Positions 24,507 through 33,312 of a stretch of 64,000 nucleotides of DNA are shown in pieces. Numbering within the stretch: position 1 is the stretch's first letter; every line of letters starts with the position of its first letter. The stretch spans positions 20,569 to 84,568 of the forward strand of contig NZ_FNVU01000014.1 in the NCBI RefSeq assembly GCF_900107965.1, read 5' to 3'. The notes under the pieces were generated by a model. It was given only the letters and a program-made list of their open reading frames with translations, did no database searches and was not told the origin of the DNA. Origin of the DNA: Actinacidiphila yanglinensis (lineage in GTDB: Bacteria > Actinomycetota > Actinomycetes > Streptomycetales > Streptomycetaceae). The position numbers were made by a program, and so were the translations under genes.

Positions 24507-24591
24507 ACGACGGGACGGCGCCGCAACGGCCGCTGGTGCGAACGGACTTTCCCGCGCGCCTGCCGTCGGCTGCCCGGACTCACCGGCGAGG

Positions 24592-25965
24592 TCAGTGCCA
24601 GGTGGTCTGGTGGTCCCGGTGGGTCGGGAGGTAGGCGCCGGGGGTGAAGTGGTGGTCGTAGAAGTCCGGGTCGAGGTGCTGGGCCTGGAGGTAGTTGAGG
24701 ATGTGCACGGTGGGGACGGTGCCGGGCAGCTTGCCGAAGGTCTCGTCGATGTAGCGCACCTCATCGGTCAGGAGGCGAACGAAGCGTTCGTCGTAAGGGG
24801 CCGCCGAGGAGCGGACGCGGCGGGTGTCGCGCCACGGGCCTGGCGTGTCGGGGTGGAACGGTCCGCCGGGCCCGAACTTCCGCTCGGTGAAGCGCTGCAC
24901 CGCCTCGGTGGCGTCCCGGACATGCGGACGCGCCAGGGTCTCGAAGACGCCGGTGAGGCCCGTCGGGTTGGGCAGGGCCCACCTGTCGTCGTGCTCGACG
25001 TGGAAGCCCAGTCCGGGAACGGCCGGGTCGCCGGACGCGCCGAGCACCGAGAGGCGGTCGATCCCGTCGAAGGTCCAGCCGCCGAGGCCGAGGGCGCCGA
25101 GCACCAGATGGCCGTTGTAGACGCTGGTGATGAGCTCGGCGCTGGCCTCGGCCAGGGTGTACTGCTCCACGAACGAGAGCGGGTAGGGGTCGCCGGCATG
25201 GCGCAGCGACGGGTCGTCCGCGCCGGGGACCGGCCGCCCGTTGACGTCGTCGTACACGCCGTAGCCGTTCTGCAGGAAGAACGCGAGGTTGGCGATCAGG
25301 TGCTGGGCGAGGTCCGCGATGGGGATGACCAGCAGCGAGCCGGGATGGTTGGCGATCCAGGTGTTGTGCCCTTCGAGGTAGGGCTCCTCGCGCGGCAGCC
25401 ACAGTCGCTCGGGTGAGAGCTTGCGGTAGCGGGCCGTGGTGGCGCTCAACCAGGCGTCCACGTCGAGCCCGTCGCCTTCGGTGCCGTCCGGCGCCCCGTC
25501 CTGAACGGCACTGTCCGGAACGGCACCGACCGGGAGCTCACCGGCGGGCGCCGCGTCACGGCTGGACAGGAAGTAGGTGCCGGAGTCGTCCGTGAAGAAG
25601 AACTCGGTGGTGTGGAAGCCTGCGGCGGAGGGGAAGGTCCGACCGCCGGCCGTGCCGGGGTAGTTGGGGAGGGCCGGCGCGTAGCCGGGGTGGTGGGAGA
25701 TTCCGAAGTTCCACCCGGTCACGCCCGTGACGACGGCCAGGACGAGGGCCCGCTCCACCTCGCTGAGCGGCTGCACCGGCCTGTTGCTGGTGAAGGCCAG
25801 TTCGCCCGCCGGGATACTGCCGCCGACCGGGAAGCGTCGTGAGCGGCGGCCGTTGATCGCGGCGATGAGGGGGAAGTGCAGCAGGGCGCCGACCGCGGCG
25901 CGCTCCTGTTCGGAGAGGCGGAGGGCGGTGGCGGGGGTGCCGGAGGCGGCGGGGGTGCCGGACAT
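24592..25965 (-). CDS. Hypothetical protein (457 aa), nitroreductase-like N-terminus
   Basis: The protein starts at the ATG at 25965 (MSGTPAASGTPATALRLSEQ). An early segment (GRRSRRFPVGGSIPAGELAF with PLSEVERALVLAVVTGVTGWN) resembles the S.R.F...PL..L..LL pattern of nitroreductase folds. TTEFFFTDDSGTYFLSSRDA and PREEPYLEGHNTWIANHPGS follow. No signal peptide or membrane helix is seen. The C-terminus is rich in His and aromatic residues (DFYDHHFTPGAYLPTHRDH). The function is not known to me, and the nitroreductase link is weak. A longer start upstream is possible but runs through poorly coding sequence. Confidence 0.6.
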   Translation of the reverse strand: MSGTPAASGTPATALRLSEQERAAVGALLHFPLIAAINGRRSRRFPVGGSIPAGELAFTSNRPVQPLSEVERALVLAVVTGVTGWNFGISHHPGYAPALPNYPGTAGGRTFPSAAGFHTTEFFFTDDSGTYFLSSRDAAPAGELPVGAVPDSAVQDGAPDGTEGDGLDVDAWLSATTARYRKLSPERLWLPREEPYLEGHNTWIANHPGSLLVIPIADLAQHLIANLAFFLQNGYGVYDDVNGRPVPGADDPSLRHAGDPYPLSFVEQYTLAEASAELITSVYNGHLVLGALGLGGWTFDGIDRLSVLGASGDPAVPGLGFHVEHDDRWALPNPTGLTGVFETLARPHVRDATEAVQRFTERKFGPGGPFHPDTPGPWRDTRRVRSSAAPYDERFVRLLTDEVRYIDETFGKLPGTVPTVHILNYLQAQHLDPDFYDHHFTPGAYLPTHRDHQTTWH

Positions 25966-26349
25966 GGCTGGGTCTCCCTTGGTGCGGGCCCGGAACATCT
26001 TGTGGTGACCAGCGTCCCCGGATTGCGTGCGCGGACCGCGTAAGCCGCGGCCCCGGTACGCCGGTTCAGCGATCGACGGTTCAGCGATCGGCGGCTCCGG
26101 GAGCGTCGGCTCCCGCCAGCACTTCACGCGCACACAGCCGGGATGGACCCGCACTCAGATGGTCGAGTGCGCGGTTTTCCACAACCTCCACCGTTCACGA
26201 CCGATATCTCCACGGGCTCCCGGCGGCCCATCACGAAAGATGGTGAATTTTGCCGAGAAGTTGTTCCTGAAAGGCCGCCCACCCGATCCGGCCAAACTAA
26301 TTATGCAACTTTGTTGCAGGGTTGACCGGCCCACTCGCCGGCCGTACAT

Positions 26350-26365
26350 ATTGGTCTTGACCAAT
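26350..26365. promoter_or_regulatory. DasR-responsive element (dre)-like operator
   Basis: ATTGGTCTTGACCAAT is an inverted repeat that fits the dre consensus (A.TGGTCTAGACCA.T) except at the centre. It lies about 120 bp before the chitinase start. In Streptomyces, DasR binds such sites and represses chitin-utilisation genes until glucosamine-6-phosphate accumulates. The AT-rich bases just upstream fit a promoter. Confidence 0.7.
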
Positions 26366-26483
26366 CTGCTCGACTGGGTCAGGACCACACCGCTCACCCC
26401 CCGTGCGAAGCGGTCACCTTGGCGATCCACCGGATCGGCGAGGTGCCGCGATGCAAGAGCGCCCCTCACTCCTGGAGGATTCC

Positions 26484-27776
26484 GTGCGAGTCGGAAGAAA
26501 GATTCTACGCACTGCACTCACCGCCGGCTCCGCACTCGGGCTGGCTGTCGGCGGCACGGCCTTCGCGTTGGCCGCCGCGCCCGCCGCGCAAGCGGCCACC
26601 ACCTGTGCCGCGGCATGGAGTTCCGGCACCGTCTACACCGGCGGGCAGCAGGCCAGCGAGAACGGGACCAATTACACCGCGAATTACTGGACGCAGGGCA
26701 ACGACCCGGCGACCAGCAACGGCGGAAGCGGCAGCGGCCAACCGTGGACGTCCAACGGCGCGTGTACCGGTGGATCGTCCGGTGGCGGCGGAGGCGGGGG
26801 TGGCGGCACCGGGACCGGAACGGGTTCGGTCAGCGGGCTGCTCTTCAGCCCGTACAAGGACGTCACCATCAACATGAACTGGAACACCTACCAGATGCAG
26901 TCGGCCGCGTCCGGGTCGACGCTTCCGGTGGTGGGCTCCGGCAGCCTGGTCTCGCAGTACCTGCCGAAACTTCCCGCGCTCACGGTCGCGTTCGCCACCG
27001 GTTCGTGCGGCAGCGAGAACTGGGGCGGTGTCTCGGGCGCCAACTGGGCCGCCGAGAACGTGCCGCAGCTCCAGTCCGCCAACCTGGACTACGTCCTGTC
27101 CACCGGCGGCGCCGCCGGAAGCTTCACCTGCGGCTCGACGGCCGGCATGGAATCGTTCATCGCCCGCTACGCCAGCCCGAACCTGGTCGGTATCGACTTC
27201 GACATCGAAAGCGGCCAGAGCGCGTCGGACATCCAGAGCCTGGTCGCCTCGGCGGCCGGAGCGCAGGCGCAGTACCCGAACCTCCAGTTCTCGTTCACCC
27301 TCGCCACGCTGGGAGCGTCCGACGGCAGCTACGGCGGTGTGAACTCGACCGGCGACGCGGTCGTCAAGGCGGTGCTCGGCTCCAGCCTGAAGAACTACGT
27401 CATCAACCTGATGACCATGGACTACGGCAACGCGTCCAGCAGCGTGTGCGTCGTCACCTCCGGCAGTTGCGAGATGGCGCAGTCGGCGATCCAGGCGGTG
27501 AAGAACCTGGAGCACACCTACGGGGTCGCGGCCGGCAAGATCGCCGTCACGCCGATGATCGGCATGAACGACGCCACCAGCGAGACCTTCACCGCCACGG
27601 ACGTGGACACGTTGACGTCATACGCGACCAGCAACGGCCTGGCCGGGCTGCACTACTGGTCACTGGACCGGGACACGCCGTGTTCCGACGACTACGCGTC
27701 CCCCACCTGCAACTCCGTCCCCAGCACGACGCCGCTGCAGTACACCAAGAAGTTCCTGAGCGACCTCGGGGACTGA
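26484..27776 (+). CDS. Secreted GH18 chitinase with N-terminal CBM5/12 domain
   Basis: The 430-aa exoenzyme starts at the GTG at 26484, 7 bp after a strong GGAGG. A Sec signal peptide ends near APAAQAATT. A short chitin-binding module follows (CAAAWSSGTVYTGGQQAS...YWTQG), then a poly-Gly/Thr linker and the GH18 catalytic domain. The catalytic motif is intact in VGIDFDIESG (DxDxE), with NLMTMDYG and GLHYWSLDRD as later barrel strands. It hydrolyses chitin outside the cell. The dre-like site upstream places it in the DasR regulon. Two strong hairpins follow the stop. Confidence 0.9.
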   Translation: MRVGRKILRTALTAGSALGLAVGGTAFALAAAPAAQAATTCAAAWSSGTVYTGGQQASENGTNYTANYWTQGNDPATSNGGSGSGQPWTSNGACTGGSSGGGGGGGGGTGTGTGSVSGLLFSPYKDVTINMNWNTYQMQSAASGSTLPVVGSGSLVSQYLPKLPALTVAFATGSCGSENWGGVSGANWAAENVPQLQSANLDYVLSTGGAAGSFTCGSTAGMESFIARYASPNLVGIDFDIESGQSASDIQSLVASAAGAQAQYPNLQFSFTLATLGASDGSYGGVNSTGDAVVKAVLGSSLKNYVINLMTMDYGNASSSVCVVTSGSCEMAQSAIQAVKNLEHTYGVAAGKIAVTPMIGMNDATSETFTATDVDTLTSYATSNGLAGLHYWSLDRDTPCSDDYASPTCNSVPSTTPLQYTKKFLSDLGD

Positions 27777-27792
27777 CGAGGAAACCCGGGAC

Positions 27793-27822
27793 GGGCCGCG
27801 CACGGACCACCGTGCGCGGCCC
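27793..27822 (+). terminator. Terminator after the chitinase
   Basis: A perfect 13-bp stem (GGGCCGCGCACGG with its complement) around ACCA lies 17 bp after the stop codon. Confidence 0.8.
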
Positions 27823-27854
27823 GCTCCGAGCGCTGGGTAACAAGGCACCCGACG

Positions 27855-27888
27855 ACGTCGGGCGAGGGACGCGTCCCTCGCCCGACGT
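27855..27888. terminator. Second, bidirectional terminator
   Basis: A perfect 34-bp palindrome (ACGTCGGGCGAGGGAC, central GC, complement) lies between the convergent chitinase and acetyltransferase genes, with TTT on its right side. Confidence 0.75.
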
Positions 27889-27973
27889 TTCGTACGACGA
27901 GTCCGCTCGCGGGTCCGACGGGCGCGGGCCACCGTGCGTTTCGACGTCGGACGGGTGTCCTGCCGAGCGGGGA

Positions 27974-28957
27974 TCACGCGAGAGGCTTGCGGTAGCGGGC
28001 GTACGTGTTCCGTCGGCGGAACCCCACGCTCTCGTAGAGATCGTAGGACCGGTGGGGATTCGCCGTGCCGGTGAATAGGCGGGCGGTCGTCGCGCCGTGT
28101 GCACGGAGGCTACGCAGCCCGTCCAGCAGCAGGGCCCGGCCGATTCCGAGGCGTCGACGGTCCGCGCGGACGCTCAACTCCCCTACCTCGCCGAGGGTGT
28201 GGTCGCGACGGCGGAGGGAGCAGAGGACGACGCCGACCATGTCCTGCCCGTCCCACGCGGCCCGCCAGCACGCCGGGTCGGCGGTGGCGACGAACTCCCG
28301 GTAGGGCCATTCCCGGATGAACCCGGCATCCGCATAGGAATCGACGACGGTGCTCCAGGCCGCACGGTAGTGGGGTGCTCCGATCGGTCCCGTCCGAATC
28401 CCGACGGGCAGTTCCCCGCCGCGTTCGGGCAGGTGTCGCAGATCGTCCAACTCCATCTCGACCAGGCTGAAGACGCGTCGGTAGCCTGCCGCGAGCAGAA
28501 GCGCTGTGGCGTCCTGCTCGGAGGACGTGGCGCTCGCACCGATCACCGCCGTCCGCGAGGTTCCCTGCTGTGCGACGAGCTCACGGATCCGCTTCTCGGC
28601 CCAGTTCAGCATGGCCGAGCCGATGCCCTGGTGGCGGTGCTCGGGCAGGAGATACCCGCGGTGCAGGTAGACCCACGTCCCGTCGCGCTCCCGCCACCAC
28701 CGGATCGTCGCGTAGCCGACGAGGCTTCCGTCGCGCTCCAGCAGGACCTGGTTCCTGGACGGCTCCTCCAACTCGGCCGAGGCTTCGGCGATCTCGGCCG
28801 CCGTGGGAAGCCCGTCCACGACCGAACGGGCGTCGGCCCGGTCCCGTTCGGCACATCCCAGCCGCACCGCGGCCATCGCGTCGTGATCCTCGTCGCCGTG
28901 GTACGGCCGGAATCCGAAGCCGATCGGAAGGTCCCGTCCTGGCGTGTCAGCAGACAT
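27974..28957 (-). CDS. Tandem-GNAT acetyltransferase
   Basis: The 327-aa protein holds two GNAT domains. The first (about 15-150) has YLHRGYLLPEHRHQGIGSAM, the Q/RxxGxG/A acetyl-CoA loop; the second (about 175-325) has ELSVRADRRRLGIGRALLLD and YDLYESVGFRRRNTY. Two-domain GNATs of this sort include mycothiol synthase and unassigned acyltransferases; this one lacks features that would identify MshD. It is cytoplasmic. It is followed on the same strand by no other gene and preceded by the arabinofuranosidase, with a terminator between them. Confidence 0.85.
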   Translation of the reverse strand: MSADTPGRDLPIGFGFRPYHGDEDHDAMAAVRLGCAERDRADARSVVDGLPTAAEIAEASAELEEPSRNQVLLERDGSLVGYATIRWWRERDGTWVYLHRGYLLPEHRHQGIGSAMLNWAEKRIRELVAQQGTSRTAVIGASATSSEQDATALLLAAGYRRVFSLVEMELDDLRHLPERGGELPVGIRTGPIGAPHYRAAWSTVVDSYADAGFIREWPYREFVATADPACWRAAWDGQDMVGVVLCSLRRRDHTLGEVGELSVRADRRRLGIGRALLLDGLRSLRAHGATTARLFTGTANPHRSYDLYESVGFRRRNTYARYRKPLA

Positions 28958-29062
28958 CTCCGGATGGTCCCGGGATGTGCGGCGTGCACGCCACCCCGAT
29001 TCACGGAGAGGGTCCCCCAGAGAAGGTGCGTGCCCGGTGCTGAACCTGCTCCGGTACTGAAC

Positions 29063-29104
29063 GCGTCCGCCCCCGACCGGTGGTGACCGGGCAGGGGCGG
29101 ACGC
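29063..29104 (-). terminator. Terminator after the arabinofuranosidase
   Basis: GCGTCCGCCCC pairs with GGGGCGGACGC (11 bp) around a 20-nt loop that is itself partly paired. It lies 17 bp beyond the stop of the gene at 29121. Confidence 0.7.
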
Positions 29105-29120
29105 CTGTAGATGCGGGAAG

Positions 29121-30632
29121 TCAGGAGAGCGTGGTGAGGTCGAACTCCTCCCAGGGGCCGACGGCCGTGCGGTTGGCGATCAGGGACGAGGCCCCGGCGT
29201 TCTCGGCCGTGACGAGGTGCTGGTTGTTGTAGGCGCGGAGGCTGACGCTGCCGTCGGAGTTGTGGAGGAGGTAGAACGTCTCCCACGGGCCGGCCGCACC
29301 GCGGTTCGCGATCAGCGGCGAGTTCCCGTTGCTCTCGGCGGTGACCCACTGGTTGTCGGAGTGGGCCCTCAGGTTCACGGTGTTGTTGTTGTTGGCGATC
29401 AGGTCGAAGGTCTCGTTCGTGCCGACCGAGGTGGCATCGGCGATGAGCGAGGTGGTGCTGTTCGGCGCGTCGACGTACTTGCCGTTGGCGTGCGCCTTGA
29501 GGCTGATCACGGACTGGGTGGGCGGCGGGAACGTGGTGGTGTTGTTCGTGTAGCCGGCCGCGGTGATGTTGGCCTGCACGGAGTTCTCGGTCGCGTCGGT
29601 CGGGAACCCCTTCGTGACAGCCCCCTCGAAGAACTCGCCAGTTCCTTCGGGGCTGTTGTCGCCGCCGGTCCCCAACTCGATGGAGGGCTGCACCTTCATC
29701 GGGTTGTAGCCGCCTGGCAGGGCGCCGGAGTACGCCTGGTTCAGCCCGCCCGATTGCCCGTTGCCGTATTTGAGCGTGAAGTTCGTCGTGCCGTTGTTCT
29801 TCTCCCAGGCGGAGACGAACGAGCCTGTCTCGCTGGGGATGTTGGACGGGTTGGGGCCCGCCGCGCTGAAGTACATGCCGTTCTCGAGGTCACCGCCGAC
29901 CCAGGGGCCGGAGCCGGTGCAGCCGCCGGTCCAGCAGGCGGAGCCGTAATAGATGGCGTTCATGGTCGAGTTGCCGTCGTCCGAGTCGTCGGTCTCGGCC
30001 GAGCCGAAGTCGAAACAGCAGCTGCTGCTGACGAGTTTGGACGACGTGAGCATGTACAGGCCCTCGGGCTGCGCGCCGGTGGGCACGTTCTTGGCGGCGT
30101 TGTTGCGGTACCCGGTGCCGATGTTGTTGACCAGCACGCCGTAGGCGGACTGGCCGCCCACCGTGATCGGCAGCGCCATGGCGTTCGCACCGATGTCCGA
30201 GCCGTTCGGCCCGGGTCCGGACAGACTGCCGGAGCAGCCGGAGCAGGAACTGCCGGGCGAGATCGGCAGGTTGTTGGCGTTGGACGTCTGGTCGTACAGC
30301 TGCGTGATCGTGCAGGTCGTACCGGAGCAGAAGGAGACCTGCGGCGCCGAGGCGACCAGGCCGCCGGCGGACGCGAGGCCGATGTTCAGGGTGCTGCTGT
30401 CCGAGGCGCGCTGGATCTGGTACAGCGGGCCGTTGTACGAGGAGAACATCGCCCGGGTGGTGCTGTATGCCGCCTCGCACGGCGTGCCACCGGACGCGTA
30501 GATGTCGCACGGCCCCGACGAGGCCGCCTCGGCGCGCGTCGCCGTGCCGAGGACCGGCACCGCGATCGCCACCGCGAGCAGGAACGCGATGAGTAACCGC
30601 GTCCGGCGCCGGAGTGTGGGTAGGACCAGCAC
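29121..30632 (-). CDS. Secreted GH54-type alpha-L-arabinofuranosidase
   Basis: The 503-aa exoenzyme starts at the GTG at 30632, 5 bp after GGGAGG. The signal peptide is VLVLPTLRRRTRLLIAFLLA to TRAEAA. The catalytic domain (about 35-360) begins GPCDIYASGGTPCEAAYSTT and continues with FSSYNGPLYQIQRASD and CTITQLYDQT, the hallmark of GH54 (AbfB) enzymes that release arabinose from arabinoxylan. Its many paired Cys fit that fold. The C-terminus (about 385-500) is a beta-trefoil of three fascin-like repeats (VISLKAHANGKYV; VNLRAHSDNQWVTAE; VSLRAYNNQHLVTAE) in place of the usual AbfB sugar-binding trefoil. Confidence 0.9.
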   Translation of the reverse strand: MLVLPTLRRRTRLLIAFLLAVAIAVPVLGTATRAEAASSGPCDIYASGGTPCEAAYSTTRAMFSSYNGPLYQIQRASDSSTLNIGLASAGGLVASAPQVSFCSGTTCTITQLYDQTSNANNLPISPGSSCSGCSGSLSGPGPNGSDIGANAMALPITVGGQSAYGVLVNNIGTGYRNNAAKNVPTGAQPEGLYMLTSSKLVSSSCCFDFGSAETDDSDDGNSTMNAIYYGSACWTGGCTGSGPWVGGDLENGMYFSAAGPNPSNIPSETGSFVSAWEKNNGTTNFTLKYGNGQSGGLNQAYSGALPGGYNPMKVQPSIELGTGGDNSPEGTGEFFEGAVTKGFPTDATENSVQANITAAGYTNNTTTFPPPTQSVISLKAHANGKYVDAPNSTTSLIADATSVGTNETFDLIANNNNTVNLRAHSDNQWVTAESNGNSPLIANRGAAGPWETFYLLHNSDGSVSLRAYNNQHLVTAENAGASSLIANRTAVGPWEEFDLTTLS

Positions 30633-31096
30633 GAATGCCTCCCGGAAATGTGTGGGGCCATTTCGCCCGTGGCGTTGCGCCGGGTCGCGGCCGCACTCAT
30701 CGTCGGGCGCGGTCAGAGACCGCTTGGTTGGTGCCCAACGCGCGGAAAACGACGGCGTCCCGTGTGGCGCAGCACACATGTTCAGCTGGCTCTAGGCGTA
30801 AGTCAAGACTCTGGACGGATGCCGGTGGACGGTTAGAAAGATCCTCGGGAGAAACATCGCGCCACCGACGCGCCCTTAGGTGCAAAGTGAGCACAACAGA
30901 GCGGAGGCCGTTCCGGTCTCCTCCCACGGGACACGCAGCGCGCACGCTCGGCGAGACGTCCGCCCCCGACCGCGTCCCCGGCACCGTTCATCCCGCGTTC
31001 AACCGGGGACACCTGCACGCCGCCCGCCTCCGGGCTAGGTTCCTCCAGCCGGTGGGGGGGAACTCAGCGGCTTCACAGAAATCGCTGGGGGGACCC
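30633..31096. promoter_or_regulatory. Divergent promoter region of arabinofuranosidase and propeller protein genes
   Basis: No gene is seen in these 464 bp. A 13-bp palindrome GTTGGTGCCCAAC lies at 30727-30739 in front of the arabinofuranosidase and could be a sugar-responsive operator; no LacI-family gene is nearby. Confidence 0.3.
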
Positions 31097-33103
31097 ATGA
31101 GTACCAGACGGCGTCGCGCGCTCGCGGCCATGACGATGGCGGCCTGCGTGTCCGTCGGCGCGGGATGCGTTCTCGTGCCCGCCGCTCGGGCGGCGACCGG
31201 CGCGGGAACCCCCGCGCCCACCGGGCTGATCGCGCTGGACAGCGGCTCGGGCGTGATCACCGTGCAGGCGGACGGCTCCGGCGCGCACGCGGTCGAAGGG
31301 ATCGCGAACGGCGCGGGCATCGGTCCCGTCTGGGCCCCCGACGGCAGCCGGGTGATGGCAGGGCAGGAGAACTGGCTCGCGCTCACCAGCGTCCGGGCCG
31401 AGGGTGCGACCTCACCTGTCACCGTGGGATCACCGGACACGGGTGGCGAGCCGGGGCGGGGCGGGTACTACGAGGACGCGACGTACTGGCTGAACGGCCG
31501 GTACGTGATCGTGAGCACGGGCGAGGAGATGTACGCCGGGCCGTCCGACGGCTCCTCCGACCCGCGGCCCCTGCTGACGGACGCCCAGTCGCCCTTCGCG
31601 GACTGCGACGGTGAGCCGTCGGCGAGCCCGACCGGAACGGTGGCGTTCGCCCGGGCGGCTCCCTGCGGGAACACCACGGGCATCTGGACGTTCGACCCGG
31701 TCACCGACACCGTCGCGCAACTCCTCCCGAACGCCCTCATGCCCGCGTACTCCCCCGACGGCGGCCGGCTGGCCTTCTCCCGGCCGGTGGACGGCGTGCG
31801 GCAGCTCTTCGTCGCTGCCGCGGACGGCACCGGCGCGCAGCAGCTCACCACGGACGGCGCGAGCCACGAGCACGCGGCATGGGACCCGTCCGGCGAGCGC
31901 CTCGCCTACGACTCCAAGGACCCGGCGACGGGCGCGACGACCGTCAAGGTCCTTGATCTCAGCAGCGGTTCGGCCGACACGCTGAACGCGTCCGGGACGA
32001 AGCCGTCCTACCAGAGCGTCCGGAACAACATCCTGGACCGGGTGTACGCGACCGGCGGCGTCACCATCGACCAGGCCGCGTCCCGCTGGGCCTTCGACAC
32101 GACCGGCGCCGCCCACCAGAACGGTCTGGTGGCTGCCCGTTCGGCCGTGCTCGTCGACAACGCCAACGCCACCTACGCGGCGCCGGCGATCTCGCTGGCC
32201 GCGGAGAAGCAGGGGCCGGTGGTGATGACGTCGCCCGGATCGCTGGACGCGACCGCCGCCGCGGAGCTCCAGCGAACCCTGCCGAAGGGGAGCACCGTCT
32301 ATCTCGTCGGCAACACCGCGCAGTTGAGCTCCACGGTGTCCGCGCAGATCACCGCGCTCGGCTACACCGCGCTGCGGATGGACGGGCCGGACCTGCCCTC
32401 GATCTCCGCCCGGGTGGCCACGCAGATCACCAAGAAGCCCGACTGGGTGTTCGTCGCCGACGGCATGGACTACCACGACCCGATCTCGGCCTCCACCGCG
32501 GCGGCTTCGCTCGGCTTCCACGGCCTGGGCGTCGTCCTGCTCGTCAAGGGCACGACCGTGCCGGACGCGGTGAAGGCGTACCTGAACACGCTCGACGCCG
32601 CCACGACGAAACTCGTCACGGTCGGCACCACCGCCCGTGAGGCGATGGAGAACGCGCCGCTCGACCAGGCGTGGACGTTCTGGAACGTCAGCGCCGCCAC
32701 CTACGAGCAGACAGCGGTCAACCTCGCGCGGTTCTGGTGGGCGGCGCCCGACACGGCCACCGTCGAGTCCGAGACGACCTGGCAGAGCGCCGTCGCCGGC
32801 AACGCCGTCACCGCGACCCGCGGGCCCGCGCTCTGGACCCCGGCCGACGCGCTCTCGCCGAAGACCGCGGCCTACCTGAACGAGGAGTCCGCGTCCCTCG
32901 AGTCCGTACAGACCTTCGGCGGGAACCCGGAGTACTCGGTCGCGACCCGGAACGCCGTCGGGGACGCCATCGGGCTGAGCAGCGCCTACCTGTCCACCGT
33001 CTGGGCCCCCGGCGGTGTCCTCCCGGCCGGCGCGCCGACGCCCGCGGCCTTCCCCGCCGCGCTCCCGGCCCGCTTCGTCGGCCCGCTGTACAAGGTGAGT
33101 TGA
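31097..33103 (+). CDS. Secreted propeller protein with cell-wall-binding repeats
   Basis: The 668-aa exoprotein starts at the ATG at 31097 after GGGGGGAC. A signal peptide (MSTRRRRALAAMTMAACVSV to AARAATG) precedes a TolB/WD40-like propeller (about 45-300: GPVWAPDGSRVMAG, PAYSPDGGRLAFSR, AAWDPSGERLAYDS). Then come three cell-wall-binding-2-type repeats (about 330-640: GPVVMTSPGSLDATAAAELQ; PDWVFVADGMDYHDPISAST). Such repeats hold proteins on the cell surface by binding anionic wall polymers. It probably is a wall-anchored surface protein; ligand unknown. Confidence 0.85.
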   Translation: MSTRRRRALAAMTMAACVSVGAGCVLVPAARAATGAGTPAPTGLIALDSGSGVITVQADGSGAHAVEGIANGAGIGPVWAPDGSRVMAGQENWLALTSVRAEGATSPVTVGSPDTGGEPGRGGYYEDATYWLNGRYVIVSTGEEMYAGPSDGSSDPRPLLTDAQSPFADCDGEPSASPTGTVAFARAAPCGNTTGIWTFDPVTDTVAQLLPNALMPAYSPDGGRLAFSRPVDGVRQLFVAAADGTGAQQLTTDGASHEHAAWDPSGERLAYDSKDPATGATTVKVLDLSSGSADTLNASGTKPSYQSVRNNILDRVYATGGVTIDQAASRWAFDTTGAAHQNGLVAARSAVLVDNANATYAAPAISLAAEKQGPVVMTSPGSLDATAAAELQRTLPKGSTVYLVGNTAQLSSTVSAQITALGYTALRMDGPDLPSISARVATQITKKPDWVFVADGMDYHDPISASTAAASLGFHGLGVVLLVKGTTVPDAVKAYLNTLDAATTKLVTVGTTAREAMENAPLDQAWTFWNVSAATYEQTAVNLARFWWAAPDTATVESETTWQSAVAGNAVTATRGPALWTPADALSPKTAAYLNEESASLESVQTFGGNPEYSVATRNAVGDAIGLSSAYLSTVWAPGGVLPAGAPTPAAFPAALPARFVGPLYKVS

Positions 33104-33312
33104 CCGGTCCCGGGTCCGCCCGCTGCGTAGGCTCCCGCGGTCTGCCGGTTACCACGGGAGGACGTTCGGGCGGTCGGGGCCAACGAGCTTAATTGCGTGG
33201 GGCGTTGTCGGTCCTCCGGCGTACATTGCCCAGCGGGGTCGTCACCGACGATCGCCGATCGGACACCCGGCGTGCGTGGGTCGCACCCGCGCCGGTCCTT
33301 TTGGGGGGATGG

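Noticed and set aside
26371..26388. Second dre site (ACTGGGTCAGGACCAC)
   Set aside because: The half-sites are shifted against the consensus and do not form the required inverted repeat.
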